NCBI GenBank assembly: GCA_027490215.1
Contig: JAIXYO010000058.1
Span: forward strand, 1-49,879
Length of the DNA stretch: 49,879 bases
Direction of reading: 5' to 3'
Origin: Rubrivivax sp.
GTDB lineage: Bacteria; Pseudomonadota; Gammaproteobacteria; Burkholderiales; Burkholderiaceae_C
Below are positions 1 to 6,820 of this stretch, piece by piece (position 1 is the first letter of the stretch; each line of letters opens with the position of its first letter). A program made the position numbers and the translations under genes. The notes under the pieces were generated by a model that worked only from the letters and a program-made list of their open reading frames with translations, was not told where the DNA came from and searched no databases.

Positions 1-2
1 CG

Positions 3-884
3 TGCGGCTGCGATGCCAGCCTGACCGACATGTCGCAACTGCGCCTGCTGCTCGACGAACACATGGCCAGGGGCAATGAGGTCGGCCTCGCCCTGGTTCC
101 CGGGCTGGCAGCCGATACAAGTGCGCCGCGCCTGAAAAAGGCGTTGCTGCTGGCTGATCAGTTCCGCACCCTGCGCGGCGAGGTGCTGCGGCGGCTGGAC
201 AACCCGAATCTGCGACCGCCATCGGCGGTAGGCACGGCGTGGCCTCGGCGCCTTGCCGGGGGCGGTGCCCTGGCCGCGTTCCTCGCCTTGCTGTGCTGGC
301 GCGTAGGAGCCCGACGGGTCGGCGTGACGTCGACGTCGGCGGAGCCACCCATCGTGCACAAGGTGGAGGTGATCGATGCGGATGCGGTGGCACCGTCGGT
401 CGCCGTGGTCCCGACTCTGACCGAGCCGCCGTATGGTCTGTGGGTGGAGATCGGCTTGAATCTGGGCCAAGCGCTCGAGTTCAGCGGCAGGCTGGAGGCG
501 CAGTCGCTTGCGCTGATCGATGGCGCCGACGGCGCCCATGTCACGCATGACGAGGCTGTGACGGCCCTGGTCGCGCTCGCAGGCGAGTTGCGTGCTGCGC
601 GGGAGGCGACGGTCAACACTGGGCTGTCCCTGCTGGCGGGAATGGCGATCCATGACCGCGTAACCGAGTTTGGCCGGCTCGATCAGCAGCTTCAGGCGAT
701 CCTCGACGCGGTGCAGCGACTGCAAGAACTGCAAGCCAGCGAAGGGGTCATGGCCGACAGCACCGCTGTCGTCAGGCGTCAAGAGCTGATTCGACTGCAC
801 ACCGAGCTCGGCCATCTGTCCTGGCAACTGGCGGTCCTGCACGATGACGTGCATTCGACCGTTGCTATTTCTCAGGCCGGCTGA
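3..884 (+). CDS. Unrecognised membrane-anchored protein, 5' partial
   Basis: The reading frame is open from the left edge of the window (codons in phase from base 3), so the gene probably starts outside. The first internal ATG is at 30, with no good ribosome-binding site. Counting from that ATG, about 70 hydrophilic residues are followed by one hydrophobic segment (about residues 75-92, Gly/Ala/Leu-rich) and then a long region rich in Ala, Leu, Gln and Glu that is probably alpha-helical or coiled coil (about 140-275). I do not recognise a family. It ends 13 bases before the next gene, which leads directly into flgA, so it may belong to a flagellar operon. A role as a membrane-anchored helical protein is inference from composition only. 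Confidence 0.6.
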   Translation, partial: CGCDASLTDMSQLRLLLDEHMARGNEVGLALVPGLAADTSAPRLKKALLLADQFRTLRGEVLRRLDNPNLRPPSAVGTAWPRRLAGGGALAAFLALLCWRVGARRVGVTSTSAEPPIVHKVEVIDADAVAPSVAVVPTLTEPPYGLWVEIGLNLGQALEFSGRLEAQSLALIDGADGAHVTHDEAVTALVALAGELRAAREATVNTGLSLLAGMAIHDRVTEFGRLDQQLQAILDAVQRLQELQASEGVMADSTAVVRRQELIRLHTELGHLSWQLAVLHDDVHSTVAISQAG

Positions 885-897
885 GCCCGCAGCAGCG

Positions 898-2211
898 ATG
901 GAGCGTTCCGAGCTTTTCCTGCTGGATGCCGACGAGCTGGTGTCGACATTGAAGCGCAGAGATGCCCAGGCCAGCGGTCCGGCCCGGCTGCGCACGCGCT
1001 GGGCCGCCAAAGAGCTTGGTGACCTGCTGCGCACCATCGATCTGCCGGGCTACTCTCACTGCGTTCATGCGCTGGCCGGGCGCTTCGAGAGCGCCGACCC
1101 CCAGGCCCCGTTTGCCGTGTCGCCCGACCATTTCGATCGACTCACCCAGCGCCTGCAAACGGTGCTCGAAAACCTGCGGCATGCCCGTGCCGTGCAAGAC
1201 GACACGGCCTTTACCGAATCGTGGTTGTCGGTTCTGGCGGGCCCACCGCACGGTTCGTCGCCGCAGGAATCGACGACAGCTCCGGTATCCGACCGGCGTG
1301 ATCTGCGGCCTTGGCGCCGATGGCTGCCGTCGCTGCAGGAATCGACGACAGGTCCGGCATCCGAAGGTCAGCCAACAGCTGATTCGTCGCCTCCTGAGGC
1401 ATCGGTTGTCGTTCCCATGGATGACGCCAGTGCCGAGGTCATGGCCTCGAAGATGCGGGCGGAAGCAGAGGAGTTTCAGCGCGCCTGCCTCGAACAGGCG
1501 CGCCAGTTGCACGCCAGCCAAGCATGTACGCCGTTGGCCGCGCGGCCGGCCATCGAGCGAGTCGTGAGTGAACTGCTGGTGCAGTCCCGGCGCTCGGTGA
1601 TCAAGCTCAACCACCACAGCATGCGGCGGGAGGTGTCGGTGACCACCGAAGTCTGGGCTGAGGTGGAGCGGGCGGTCGCGATGCTGCCTTCGGCAGTCGT
1701 GCGCGACGCCAGCAGCGGCGCGCAGGCGGTGCGCATCGACCTGGACGGCGTGTCGATTGACGACCCGCTGTGCATTGCCGCTGGCGACCGACTCGGACAG
1801 GTCGGCGGCCGTGTGGATGTCCGCGATGACGGCATCGTCATTCGCGTTCCCCTGGACTACTGGCGCCCGATGGCGCTGCCAGTGCAGCAGCCCGAGGGCT
1901 GGGCGGCGGTGTACGCACTGCAGACCGCAAGCATTGACAACGACACCATCCCCGATCCCGAGCGCAGGCTGCCAGCCGGCCTGCTCTTGAGGGTGGGCAC
2001 CCGCGACATCCTGTTGCCAATGAGCCCGGGGCGAGGCGATGATGCCTCCCCGACACCGGTATGGCGTCACCTGCTGCCAGAGCCTGCCGCGTGGCCCCAG
2101 CCGCTGGGCTGGCGGGCGTTGGCCACTGACGCGGCTGGCCGTCTGATGCCCCTGCTGGTGCCTGTGTCCGAGGGTCGCAGCGCCGGCCCGAACGAAGGCA
2201 TGCCCCGATGA
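898..2211 (+). CDS. Unrecognised protein with internal duplication
   Basis: This gene encodes 437 residues. I chose the ATG at 898, which follows the preceding stop by 13 bases. An in-frame ATG at 844 would overlap the upstream gene by about 40 bases and add 18 residues. There is no signal peptide. The N-terminal part (about 1-115) looks helical. A Ser/Thr/Pro-rich linker contains a tandem duplication of about 24 residues (QESTT motifs at 1263 and 1335). The C-terminal half (about 200-410) is mixed alpha/beta, with many short Val/Ile/Arg strands. I do not recognise a domain. The stop codon overlaps the flgA start (ATGA at 2208-2211), so the two genes are probably translationally coupled and co-transcribed. 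Confidence 0.65.
   Translation: MERSELFLLDADELVSTLKRRDAQASGPARLRTRWAAKELGDLLRTIDLPGYSHCVHALAGRFESADPQAPFAVSPDHFDRLTQRLQTVLENLRHARAVQDDTAFTESWLSVLAGPPHGSSPQESTTAPVSDRRDLRPWRRWLPSLQESTTGPASEGQPTADSSPPEASVVVPMDDASAEVMASKMRAEAEEFQRACLEQARQLHASQACTPLAARPAIERVVSELLVQSRRSVIKLNHHSMRREVSVTTEVWAEVERAVAMLPSAVVRDASSGAQAVRIDLDGVSIDDPLCIAAGDRLGQVGGRVDVRDDGIVIRVPLDYWRPMALPVQQPEGWAAVYALQTASIDNDTIPDPERRLPAGLLLRVGTRDILLPMSPGRGDDASPTPVWRHLLPEPAAWPQPLGWRALATDAAGRLMPLLVPVSEGRSAGPNEGMPR
1256..1399 (+). repeat. In-frame tandem duplication, 72-bp period
   Basis: Two diverged copies of about 72 bases lie in tandem inside the unrecognised gene upstream of flgA. The best-preserved part is a 17-base identical core, GCAGGAATCGACGACAG, at 1263-1279 and 1335-1351. 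Both copies encode QESTT followed by a Pro and a Ser. The period is a multiple of three, so the frame is kept. The repeat lies in a low-complexity linker and may only lengthen it. Confidence 0.7.
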
Positions 2212-2897
2212 AGGCCTGCCGCATCGCTTTCGTGTTGCTGGGGTTGCTGCCGGGCCTGCCCTTGCCTGGGCTCGCCGCCGAAGCGTCGGGCGTGAGCTGG
2301 CTTTCGCTGATCACGCAGCATGTCGAGGGCCAGACCGGTCGCGTCGCCTACCGCGTGGTGGTGGATGTGCTGCCTGACGAGGTGATGCCGCCGGCCTGCC
2401 TGCAGCGTCCCAGCATCACCGGGCCCAGCCGACAGCACTGGCTGGGTCCGATGAGTCTGGCGCTGGCCTGTGAGCGGCCGGCCTGGCGTGGCACGCTGAC
2501 GGTGCGTGTGCGTGGCATGGCCCAGGTGGTGCGCAGTGCCCGCCCGCTGAATGCCGGCGTGCGCCTCAGCGAGGACGACGTGCGCCTGGTCGAGGCCGAT
2601 CTCGCGGCTGAACCGACCGGGGCCGCCACCGAGCTGTCGCAGGTACTGGGCCGCGAAACATCGCGCCCGCTGCGAGAGAATGCCACCATCGCGCTAAACG
2701 CTTTGCGCGTGCTGACCGTCATCAGAGCAGGCGATAGGTTGACGGTTCGGGTTCGCGGCAAGGCTTTCGAGATCTCTGCCGACGGTGTGGCCCAGCAAGC
2801 CGGAGCCGTTGGCGAGAACATCCGGGTCAAGCTGGGCGACGGACGGTCGTTGAATGCAGTGGTGGTGCGGGTCGGCCTGGTGGACATTGCGCTATGA
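2208..2897 (+). CDS. flgA: Flagellar P-ring assembly chaperone FlgA
   Basis: FlgA is a periplasmic chaperone that assists FlgI polymerisation into the P ring. The protein has 229 residues, a normal length. An N-terminal signal peptide ends near GLAAEA (about residue 24). The C-terminal SAF/ChapFlgA domain is clear: the segment with RPLNAGVRLSEDDV, the VLGRETSRPL segment, and the closing strands with VRAGD-like (IRAGDRLTVRVRG), GENIRVKL and VVVRVG motifs. The gene starts in an ATGA overlap with the upstream gene and is followed by flgM. FlgI itself is about 40 kb away in the flgB-J operon. Family assignment is secure. Confidence 0.93.
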   Translation: MKACRIAFVLLGLLPGLPLPGLAAEASGVSWLSLITQHVEGQTGRVAYRVVVDVLPDEVMPPACLQRPSITGPSRQHWLGPMSLALACERPAWRGTLTVRVRGMAQVVRSARPLNAGVRLSEDDVRLVEADLAAEPTGAATELSQVLGRETSRPLRENATIALNALRVLTVIRAGDRLTVRVRGKAFEISADGVAQQAGAVGENIRVKLGDGRSLNAVVVRVGLVDIAL

Positions 2898-2966
2898 AGG
2901 CGCCATCGGGGCGTTGGTGTGACAGGTCAGACCGATCTGGAATCTTTTGAATCGAGGGGTGAGACG

Positions 2967-3311
2967 ATGGATATCAAGTCAATGCAGCCGGGTTCGTTGC
3001 CAACCAATGTGCCGGCCAATGCGCCGACAACGGTCGTCAATCGGAGCGATGCGTTAGCCACCCCTGCGAACCTACCGACGCTTGCACCGGCGGCGGTGCT
3101 CAGTGTGCGCACGCCGGAGGTTGCCGCCGGGGTTCTGGTGGCCGCTGCCGCCAAGCAGGCCGAAGGTGAGATGGCCGATCAGGAACTGCTGAACGCGCTG
3201 AAGCAGCGGATCCAATCCGGTGATTTCGAGATCGATTACGGCAGCCTTTCGCGTTCGCTGGTCGAAAACGCGGTCATGGCCATAGGCCGTGGCCCCGGTT
3301 CGCCACGCTGA
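2967..3311 (+). CDS. flgM: Anti-sigma-28 factor FlgM
   Basis: FlgM binds FliA (sigma-28) and holds late flagellar genes silent until the hook-basal body is complete, when it is exported. The gene encodes 114 residues. I chose ATG 2967 because GAGGGG at about 2954-2959 gives a ribosome-binding site; a GTG at 2919 extends the frame but has no such site. The N-terminal half is disordered and Pro/Ala/Thr-rich, as usual for an export substrate. The conserved sigma-binding helices are at the C-terminus (LLNALKQRIQSGDFEIDY, then SLSRSLVENAV). It lies between flgA and flgN, and its target fliA is the next gene on the opposite strand. Confidence 0.92.
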   Translation: MDIKSMQPGSLPTNVPANAPTTVVNRSDALATPANLPTLAPAAVLSVRTPEVAAGVLVAAAAKQAEGEMADQELLNALKQRIQSGDFEIDYGSLSRSLVENAVMAIGRGPGSPR

Positions 3312-3332
3312 CCCAATCCGCTGGAGAACGCC

Positions 3333-3725
3333 GTGCTTGACGACAGCCCCATGATGAAAATCCTGCTGCCTCTCGCTCAAGCGCTCGCTCGCCAGCGAGA
3401 GGTGCTCGCCGCTGGTGCCCTGGATCAACTCGGCGCGGTGCATGCCGAGCTGGAAAGTCGATTCGAGGCCTTGAACGCCTGGCCGGGCGGTGTCGCCACG
3501 TTGCAGCAAGCCATCGCACTACTGCCCGGACCGGATTGCGACTCCGTGCGTGCGGTGCTCCAGCAGGCTGCCGAGGACAACCGCGTCAACGGTGATCTGA
3601 TCCGCCACGCCATGAACCGGGTTGCCGCCATGAACGCCTTCAGGGCGGCCAGCTCCGACGCGGGTACCTACGGTCCCGGCGCCGACCTCAGTGGCCAGGA
3701 AGCACGGGTTTCACACCGCGCCTGA
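3333..3725 (+). CDS. flgN: FlgN-like export chaperone
   Basis: This is a probable FlgN-family chaperone, which in known systems escorts FlgK and FlgL to the export gate. The 130-residue, largely helical protein starts at GTG 3333 after a CTGGAGA site; ATG codons at 3351 and 3354 are alternatives. Sequence signals are modest: heptad-like Leu/Ala helices (ALARQREVLAAGALDQLGAV) and the helix around NGDLIRHAMNRV, typical of FlgN. Position directly after flgM is the strongest support. Its 3' end overlaps the 3' end of fliA by 15 bases on the opposite strand. Confidence 0.78.
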   Translation: MLDDSPMMKILLPLAQALARQREVLAAGALDQLGAVHAELESRFEALNAWPGGVATLQQAIALLPGPDCDSVRAVLQQAAEDNRVNGDLIRHAMNRVAAMNAFRAASSDAGTYGPGADLSGQEARVSHRA

Positions 3726-4451
3726 TTTCTTCTCGCCCGCGCCCTGGCCGGCCAGTCCACCTCGCAGACGGAACATGGCCTGGGTGTGCAACTGGCTGAT
3801 GCGACCTGCCGTCAAGTCCATCACGAAGGCTATCTCCCGGTAGCTCAGGTGCTCGGTGTAGTGCAGCGCCAGGACTTGCTGTTCCTTCACCGGCAACTGG
3901 GCCAGCAGCGGCTGCAGGCGCTGCATCGTCTGACGCAGCGCGGCCTGCTCCAGGGGGTCGCTTCGCTCGTCGGTGGGCGGCTCGGCCGATTCCGGCAGCT
4001 CGTCGACGACATTGATGGCGACGGCACCTTCCAGCACTGCACGGTACTCCTCGATCGGCAAGCCCAGTTGTTCCGCGACTTCTGCATCCTCCGGCACGCG
4101 GCCGAGTGTGTGTTCCAGCGCAGTCACCGCATCCTGCGCACTGCGCAGCTTGTCGCGCTGGTGGCGTGGTAGCAAGTCGTTGCCGCGCAGCCAGTCGTAG
4201 ATCGCACCGCGCACGCGCATGCGGGCATAGACCCCGAACGGCGCACCGCTGTCCTGCAGTTGCCAGCGCGAGGCCGCATCCATCAGGCCCAGCATGCCTT
4301 CTTGCACCAGATCGTCCAGCTCGATCGATGTCGGTAGTTTCGACTTGATCTGGCCGGCGATGCGGCGCACCAAGGGCGCGTGCTCGCGCACGATGGCATC
4401 CATCGAACCAGCCGAGTAGGCTTCGACCCGTCGTTGGCGAAGCAGCGTCAT
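3711..4451 (-). CDS. fliA: Flagellar sigma factor FliA (sigma-28)
   Basis: FliA directs RNA polymerase to late flagellar promoters. Its 246 residues carry all expected regions: 1.2/2 (VREHAPLVRRIAGQIKSKLP; IELDDLVQEGMLGLMDAA; FGVYARMRVRGAIYDWLR), region 3 (LGRVPEDAEVAEQLGLP), and region 4 (LPVKEQQVLALHYTEHLSYREIA, helix-turn-helix near LTAGRISQLHTQAM). It is the last gene of the minus-strand flhA-flhF-flhG-fliA operon, 6 bases after flhG. Likely targets in this window are the sigma-28 promoters before fliC1, fliC2 and flgK. FlgM, its inhibitor, is encoded by the facing operon. Confidence 0.96.
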   Translation of the reverse strand: MTLLRQRRVEAYSAGSMDAIVREHAPLVRRIAGQIKSKLPTSIELDDLVQEGMLGLMDAASRWQLQDSGAPFGVYARMRVRGAIYDWLRGNDLLPRHQRDKLRSAQDAVTALEHTLGRVPEDAEVAEQLGLPIEEYRAVLEGAVAINVVDELPESAEPPTDERSDPLEQAALRQTMQRLQPLLAQLPVKEQQVLALHYTEHLSYREIAFVMDLTAGRISQLHTQAMFRLRGGLAGQGAGEKKSGAV

Positions 4452-4457
4452 CTCGGG

Positions 4458-5321
4458 TCAGCCCCAGGTGGTCATGTGACTCACCAGCGACTGATAAAGA
4501 GTGATGGGCAGCACCAGATCCTGGTCACTGCCCTTGCCGAAACGGGTGGCGCTGGCTGAGGGCACCCAGCCCAGAGAACGCAGCGGCTGTTCCAGCAATT
4601 GCTGTGATTGCTGCGCCAGGCGTTCGAAAGCCTGGTGACCCTCGGCCTCGCTGCCGCCGACGATCAGCACCGGCACCGCGTCGCCGCCCACCAGAACCGA
4701 CAGTTCACGCAGATGGGACAAGGCGCGCGTCAGTGATGCGTCGTCCGGCGCCGCGACGACGATGCGCTGCACGTCGTCGCCGTAGCACGGCATGTTGGTA
4801 CCGAAGGGTTCGCAGCTGGCAATGATGACGAACTCGAAATCGAGACCGCTGCGCTGCAGCATGTCCAAAAGCGACAGGCTGCGCGTGCGCTTGGCCGCTA
4901 CAGCGGCGGCGACCTTGACGCCGGTGGCGAACCAGAGCTTGTCGCTGACCTTGCGCAGCACCCGGTTCAAACCGATGCTGCCACTGAAGACCTGACCCAG
5001 ATCGAAACGAACCGGGAAGGCGAAGCCCTTGCTCGTCTGCCGTTCTACCAGCGGTACCTCGTCGACCAGCAGTGTCAGGTGGCCGCGATGACGCAATGCG
5101 TGCGCCGTGCCAAGACCCAGCGTGACGGTGGCATCGGGCGGCAGTGCGCTGGCCAGGCAGTACAGCTGCGGCACGCCGTCGCCGAACATCGCCCGCAGGC
5201 CCTTCGCCTGGTCGGTCGAGCCGACTTCATGTCGGGCTGCGGTGGCAGCGTGGGCGTTGTGCGCCGATGAATCGGTGTCATGGTCGCCGACAGCGACCCG
5301 CGAGTCTTGCGGTGTGTTCAT
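4458..5321 (-). CDS. flhG: FlhG/MinD-like protein lacking the Walker A loop
   Basis: FlhG (FleN/YlxH) is normally a MinD-type ATPase that partners FlhF and controls flagellar number. This 287-residue protein follows flhF in a 4-base overlap and keeps the N-terminal activator motif DQAKGLR (residues 37-43), which in known FlhG stimulates the FlhF GTPase. Where the deviant Walker A (xKGGVGKT) should follow, the sequence reads ASALPPDATVT, with no lysines or glycine loop. The usual DAD motif after the second strand is replaced by LLVDEVPL. ATP hydrolysis is therefore unlikely. The fold appears to persist (strands FEFVIIA, RIVVAAPDD, VPVLIVGG). The name rests on position and the activator motif. 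Confidence 0.8.
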   Translation of the reverse strand: MNTPQDSRVAVGDHDTDSSAHNAHAATAARHEVGSTDQAKGLRAMFGDGVPQLYCLASALPPDATVTLGLGTAHALRHRGHLTLLVDEVPLVERQTSKGFAFPVRFDLGQVFSGSIGLNRVLRKVSDKLWFATGVKVAAAVAAKRTRSLSLLDMLQRSGLDFEFVIIASCEPFGTNMPCYGDDVQRIVVAAPDDASLTRALSHLRELSVLVGGDAVPVLIVGGSEAEGHQAFERLAQQSQQLLEQPLRSLGWVPSASATRFGKGSDQDLVLPITLYQSLVSHMTTWG

Positions 5322-6790
5322 GCGTCGGTTCCAGCGGCTCCCCAGTTGCCCAGGTCGTCGACAAGCATGGCGGGCATGTGCGCCTCGTCCGCCCCGGTTG
5401 CGTCGCCACCCCGCGGGTAGATCGTGCGATGGGACACATAGGCTGCATCAGCGGCAAACAGGTCCTCAGGCACGCGCTGTCCGTTCGACAGGAACAACAA
5501 CGGAAGGTCGTGGCGCAGTACGCAGTCGATGGCCGGTGCCAGGCTCATGCCCTCGTCGATCTTGGTCACGATGGTCGAGTTCAGCCCCTGACCGTTCAGT
5601 GCCGTCTTGTGGGACGCAACGACGTCATCCATGGTCCGCGTCGAGGTCGTAGCGCTCATCACCAGTACGCGGTGCACATTGCCGCAGCCCCTGCGGATCA
5701 TGTCCAGCTGTTCGACCATCATGGTGTCGCGCTGGCTGACCCCGGCGGTGTCGAGCAGCACGATCTTGCGCGATGACAGTTCCGCCAGCTTGCTCTCCAT
5801 GTCCTCGCTGTCGCGCAGTGCCACCACCGGCAGGCCGAGGATGCGGGCAAACAGGCGCAGCTGCTCCTGGGCGCCGACCCGGTAGGTGTCGGTGGTCAAC
5901 AGCGCCACCTGACGCCGGCCATAGCGCATCACGCAGCGGGCGGCGATCTTGGCCAAGGTGGTGGTCTTACCCACCCCGGTCGGGCCGATGAAGGCATACA
6001 CACCGCCGCGGTCGAACATCTCGAAGGCGTCGATCACCTTCAACTGGGCCTGCACCCAGAGTTGGGCCGCTTTCAGTAGTGCGTCGAAGTCGTCCGTGTC
6101 TGGCAGCTCTGTCAGCATCCGCGACACCACGACAGACGAAAGCCCCGCGTTGACCAGACGATGTGTCAACTGGGCGCGGGCCGGGGCGCGCTGCTGCAGC
6201 ACGCTCCAGTAGTTGGTAGCCAGATGCCCGGACAGCATCTGCTTGACCTCGGCCATCTGGCTGGTCAGGTCGTTGAGGCTGGGATTCGACGCTGCATCTT
6301 TGTCACCCGATTCGGCGGGGCTGCCGGGCCGGATCAGGGGGGGCGCAGCTGCAGCGCCTGCCGTGGCTTGCGAGATGGTCGCCTGTCCCCGGGCCGCGCG
6401 CGCCTGCGCCACTTCCATCGCCAGCGACCGCGATTGCAGCGAAATCCGCTGCCGTTCGCGTGGCTGTTCCGGCTGGGGCGCCGGCTCTGCACTGCGCAGC
6501 AGCGTAGGCATCTGCACGTTGTAGGCGCTGGCGGCAGACGGCGGATTCATGGCAGCCCCCAGTGCCCGTATGGGCAGTGTGGCAGACGCCAGCGGACCCG
6601 GGGAAGCGGGTGTGGCTGGCGCCGCCGTCGTCATCGAGACCAGGTCCTTGGCGGCAATGGCCATGAACTCGATGCCGTCGTCGACCTCGCTGCTGGACAG
6701 CACCACGGCATCACCGCCGAGTTCGGCCTTGATCCTGCGCAGTGCGTCCTTGGGGTTGGTGGCGAAATATCGTTTGACGCTCATCTTCAT
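5318..6790 (-). CDS. flhF: SRP-type GTPase FlhF
   Basis: FlhF is an SRP-family GTPase that sets the pole for flagellar assembly. The 490-residue protein has the N-terminal basic segment MKMSVKRYFATNPKDALRRI, a long low-complexity B region (about 50-170), and the NG domain. GTP-binding motifs are complete: G1 GPTGVGKT (269-276), then LLTTDTYRVGAQEQL, the DTAGVSQRD motif, and TKIDEG (G4). Presence of flhF suggests polar flagella. It lies 30 bases after flhA and overlaps flhG by 4 bases. Confidence 0.95.
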   Translation of the reverse strand: MKMSVKRYFATNPKDALRRIKAELGGDAVVLSSSEVDDGIEFMAIAAKDLVSMTTAAPATPASPGPLASATLPIRALGAAMNPPSAASAYNVQMPTLLRSAEPAPQPEQPRERQRISLQSRSLAMEVAQARAARGQATISQATAGAAAAPPLIRPGSPAESGDKDAASNPSLNDLTSQMAEVKQMLSGHLATNYWSVLQQRAPARAQLTHRLVNAGLSSVVVSRMLTELPDTDDFDALLKAAQLWVQAQLKVIDAFEMFDRGGVYAFIGPTGVGKTTTLAKIAARCVMRYGRRQVALLTTDTYRVGAQEQLRLFARILGLPVVALRDSEDMESKLAELSSRKIVLLDTAGVSQRDTMMVEQLDMIRRGCGNVHRVLVMSATTSTRTMDDVVASHKTALNGQGLNSTIVTKIDEGMSLAPAIDCVLRHDLPLLFLSNGQRVPEDLFAADAAYVSHRTIYPRGGDATGADEAHMPAMLVDDLGNWGAAGTDA

Positions 6791-6820
6791 CCTGTCAGGT
6801 TCGGGGTGGCCGTCGGCGGC

